The notes under the pieces: model-generated
Database searches by the model: none
What the model saw: only the letters and a program-made list of their open reading frames with translations
Told to the model about the DNA's origin: nothing
Part shown: in pieces, positions 62,191 through 64,000 of the stretch
Layout of the letters: each line of letters opens with the position of its first letter
Numbering within the stretch: position 1 is the first letter of the stretch
Position numbers and translations under genes: made by a program
From: Spirochaetota bacterium
Lineage (GTDB): Bacteria > Spirochaetota > Spirochaetia > Treponematales > Treponemataceae
NCBI GenBank assembly: GCA_023443865.1
Contig: JAEZST010000022.1
Span: 372,001 to 436,000 of the forward strand
Direction: 5' to 3'
DNA length: 64,000 nucleotides

Positions 62191-62556
62191 TAACAGCATT
62201 GACGGAGACGAGTACGTCCCCATCGGGCGCCACCAGAGAAGCGATACGGAAGATACGCCGCCGAATTCCCTATAAGGGAAGGTACGCGGTATCTCGGGCT
62301 GGAATATCGCGGCGTTCGACGGACCGAAGACCACTCCCGAGCTGCCGGCGTGAACGCGGCGTACTAAACCGCCAGTAGCGGCGGCCGTCTTCCGTACGTT
62401 AACGGCGATGAGAGCGCTCCCCGTCACGGGGAAACGAAGCGGGGTGGAACCGCGGAGCCCAAATCCGGCCCAGACGGGCACGGTGGGTTTCGTCCCCGCA
62501 AAACCGACAGCCCCTGGTTGGCATTGTCGGAATCCGTGACGAAAGGAGTGCCGCCC
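62191..62556 (+). promoter_or_regulatory. T-box riboswitch (threonine specifier) of thrS
   Basis: A leader of about 366 nt with T-box landmarks in order. AGTA of the specifier-loop region is at 62211-62214. AGAGA, as in the stem I apex, is at 62235-62239. GAAGACCACTCCCGAGC is at 62326-62342, where the triplet six bases before GAGC is ACC, a threonine codon, at 62330-62332. The T-box itself, GGGGTGGAACCGCG, is at 62441-62454; its TGGA bulge should pair with the tRNA 3' end. GCGGGG (62439-62444) can pair with CCCCGC (62494-62499), giving an alternative to the antiterminator. No strong T-tract follows, so control may be on translation; the Shine-Dalgarno AGGAG is at 62544-62548. Long minus-strand frames across this stretch are not genes. 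Confidence 0.85.
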
Positions 62557-64000
62557 ATGAGCGTGTCCATCCCCCCAAAATCCGAAAGACTTGACCTGTT
62601 GCGTCACAGTACCGCGCATATCATGGCCGCAGCCGTCGTAAAACGGTATCCCGGCACGAAGGTCGCGATCGGCCCCGCGATAGACAATGGTTTCTATTAC
62701 GATTTTGACCTGCCTCAGGCGATCAATCCCGACGATCTGGCCGAAATCGAGAAGGAGATGCGCCGAATTCTCTCGTCCAACGTGGATTTCGTGCGCCGCG
62801 AGGTTTCGAAAGCCGAAGCTTTGGCACTGTTCAAGGACGAGCCGTACAAAACCGAGCTCATAAACGACCTGCCCGAGGGCGAAACGATTTCGGTCTACCA
62901 GTCCGGCGACTTCATCGATCTATGCCGGGGCCCGCACGTGGCCAATACGCGGGAAATCAACGCCCAGTCCTTCAAGCTTATGAAGGTCGCGGGCGCCTAT
63001 TGGCGTGGCGACGAAAACCGACCCATGCTTACCCGTATCTACGCTACCGGCTGGGAAAAGCCCAACGACCTCAAGGCGTACCTTGAGATGCTGGCCGAGG
63101 CCGAAAAGCGCGACCATCGCAAGATAGTCAAGGATTTGGACTTTCTCCATATCGACGACGAGAACCCGGGTCAGGTTTTTTGGCATCCCGACGGGTGGAC
63201 CGTCTATCGGCTCATCGAGGACTACGCGCGCGAGCGCATTCGGGAAGACGGTTACGTCGAGGTAAAGACCCCCTTCGTAATGCCCCAAAGCCTGTGGGAA
63301 CGTTCCGGTCACTGGGCGAAGTACCGGGAGAATATGTTTATCACGGAAAGCGAAAAGCGTCTTTTCGCCCTGAAGCCCATGAATTGCCCCGGCCACATCG
63401 AGATATTCAAGCAAGGCATAAAGAGTTATCGGGACCTGCCCCTCCGCATGGCGGAATTCGGTTCCTGTACCCGTAACGAGCCCTCGGGGTCCCTGCACGG
63501 TATTATGCGGGTACGCGGTTTCGTTCAGGACGATGGGCATATATTTTGTACCGAGGAACAGATTCCCTCGGAGGTCGCGAAATTCTGCGAGCTCCTGAAA
63601 TCCATGTACCGGGATTTCGGCTTTGATCCCGACGGTATCCTCGTCAAATTCTCGACCCGGCCCGAGATGCGCGTCGGCGACGACGCGACCTGGGACCGCG
63701 CGGAAGCCGCCCTCGCGGACGCCTGTAAGGTAGCGGGCCTCGAATACGAAATCGCCCCCGGAGAGGGAGCCTTCTACGGACCGAAGCTTGAGTTTACCCT
63801 GGTCGACGCCCTGGGACGGGGTTGGCAGTGCGGCACGATACAGGTGGATTACCAATTGCCGTCCAAGGAAAGGCTGAACGCGGAATTTATCGGGGACGAC
63901 AACGCCCGCCACCACCCGGTCATGTTGCACCGCGCGGCGCTTGGCTCACTGGAGCGGTTCTTGGGCATCCTGATCGAGCACTACGCCGGCGCGCTTCCCG
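62557..64000 (+). CDS. thrS: threonyl-tRNA synthetase (3' end outside window)
   Basis: The first 481 codons are present. ATG 62557 has AGGAG at good spacing. The protein begins almost directly in the editing domain (LLRHSTAHIMAAAVVK, with HxxxH at His17/His21; later CRGPHV). It therefore lacks the roughly 60-residue N-terminal TGS domain of the E. coli enzyme. The class II catalytic core follows: FWHPDGWTVYR, KPMNCPGHIEIFKQG (zinc Cys), RNEPSGSLHGIMRVRGF and GAFYGPKLEFTL. The anticodon-binding domain would lie beyond the window. It charges tRNA-Thr in the cytoplasm. Expression is probably controlled by the T-box leader upstream. Confidence 0.97.
   Translation, partial: MSVSIPPKSERLDLLRHSTAHIMAAAVVKRYPGTKVAIGPAIDNGFYYDFDLPQAINPDDLAEIEKEMRRILSSNVDFVRREVSKAEALALFKDEPYKTELINDLPEGETISVYQSGDFIDLCRGPHVANTREINAQSFKLMKVAGAYWRGDENRPMLTRIYATGWEKPNDLKAYLEMLAEAEKRDHRKIVKDLDFLHIDDENPGQVFWHPDGWTVYRLIEDYARERIREDGYVEVKTPFVMPQSLWERSGHWAKYRENMFITESEKRLFALKPMNCPGHIEIFKQGIKSYRDLPLRMAEFGSCTRNEPSGSLHGIMRVRGFVQDDGHIFCTEEQIPSEVAKFCELLKSMYRDFGFDPDGILVKFSTRPEMRVGDDATWDRAEAALADACKVAGLEYEIAPGEGAFYGPKLEFTLVDALGRGWQCGTIQVDYQLPSKERLNAEFIGDDNARHHPVMLHRAALGSLERFLGILIEHYAGALP

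Noticed and set aside
62119..62619. 166-residue minus-strand open frame upstream of thrS
   Set aside because: It covers the T-box leader and the thrS start, has no recognisable motif, and has no Shine-Dalgarno or promoter of its own.

Overview
This 64 kb window is roughly 60% G+C by eye and looks like chromosome of a Treponema-like spirochaete. The evidence is the gene content: a very long spirochaetal coiled-coil (SpiroCoCo-type) protein, an rpoN-hpf-hprK-ptsH cluster, a carD-ispD-ispF cluster, a sugar-binding protein whose signal peptide ends FAGGSKD, and a threonyl-tRNA synthetase without a TGS domain. No phage, insertion sequence, CRISPR array or rRNA was seen. Coding density is high and many genes overlap by 4 to 20 nt.

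Layout. 1-5.0 kb: 3' part of gltB, then gltD (glutamate synthase). 5.2-10.7 kb: a YkgJ-type cysteine-cluster protein, a uracil permease, a secreted GH18-like protein and type III glutamine synthetase. 10.8-13.9 kb: a DUF2721 membrane protein, tRNA-Leu(CAA), and a minus-strand operon of a PilZ protein plus a protein with RelA/SpoT-like sequence signatures. 14-20.8 kb: a DUF1015 protein divergent from rpoN, then hpf, hprK, ptsH, a HAMP membrane protein and holA. 20.8-30.5 kb: uvrC on the minus strand; on the plus strand a secreted LamG/FN3-like protein, a large TPR protein with an acidic tail, and a translationally coupled redox trio (FAD oxidoreductase with BFD-type Fe-S domain, second flavoprotein, DUF1667). 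30.5-39.7 kb: an M24 peptidase, a GPH-type sugar transporter, murJ and a 1531-residue double-ATPase acyl-CoA dehydratase activase. 39.7-45.6 kb: a complete minus-strand sugar operon (binding protein, two permeases, GH4 glycosidase, LacI regulator) with a visible promoter, two AACCGGTT palindromes and an intergenic attenuator. 45.6-57.2 kb: a possible papain-like secreted protein, then an envelope operon (TPR protein, beta-barrel protein, ExbB, ExbD, TonB, HAD phosphatase, SpiroCoCo protein). 57.2-62.1 kb: ispF, ispD, carD, an oligopeptide-binding protein and an unknown helical protein, all minus. 62.1-64 kb: a threonine T-box leader followed by thrS, which runs off the window.

Three observations stand out. 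First, thrS is preceded by what reads as a full T-box riboswitch with an ACC (Thr) specifier, an unusual regulatory class for a spirochaete. Second, a PilZ (c-di-GMP receptor type) gene is in an operon with a protein carrying RelA/SpoT-like sequence blocks. Third, many genes without a Shine-Dalgarno sequence have a good -35/-10 pair whose -10 ends only 7-10 nt before the start codon, implying leaderless or near-leaderless transcripts (rpoN, carD, uvrC, the DUF1015 gene, the M24 peptidase, the activase and two unknown genes). Genes inside operons instead carry normal Shine-Dalgarno sites.

All assignments come from reading the sequence and from family knowledge. No database search or folding program was run.
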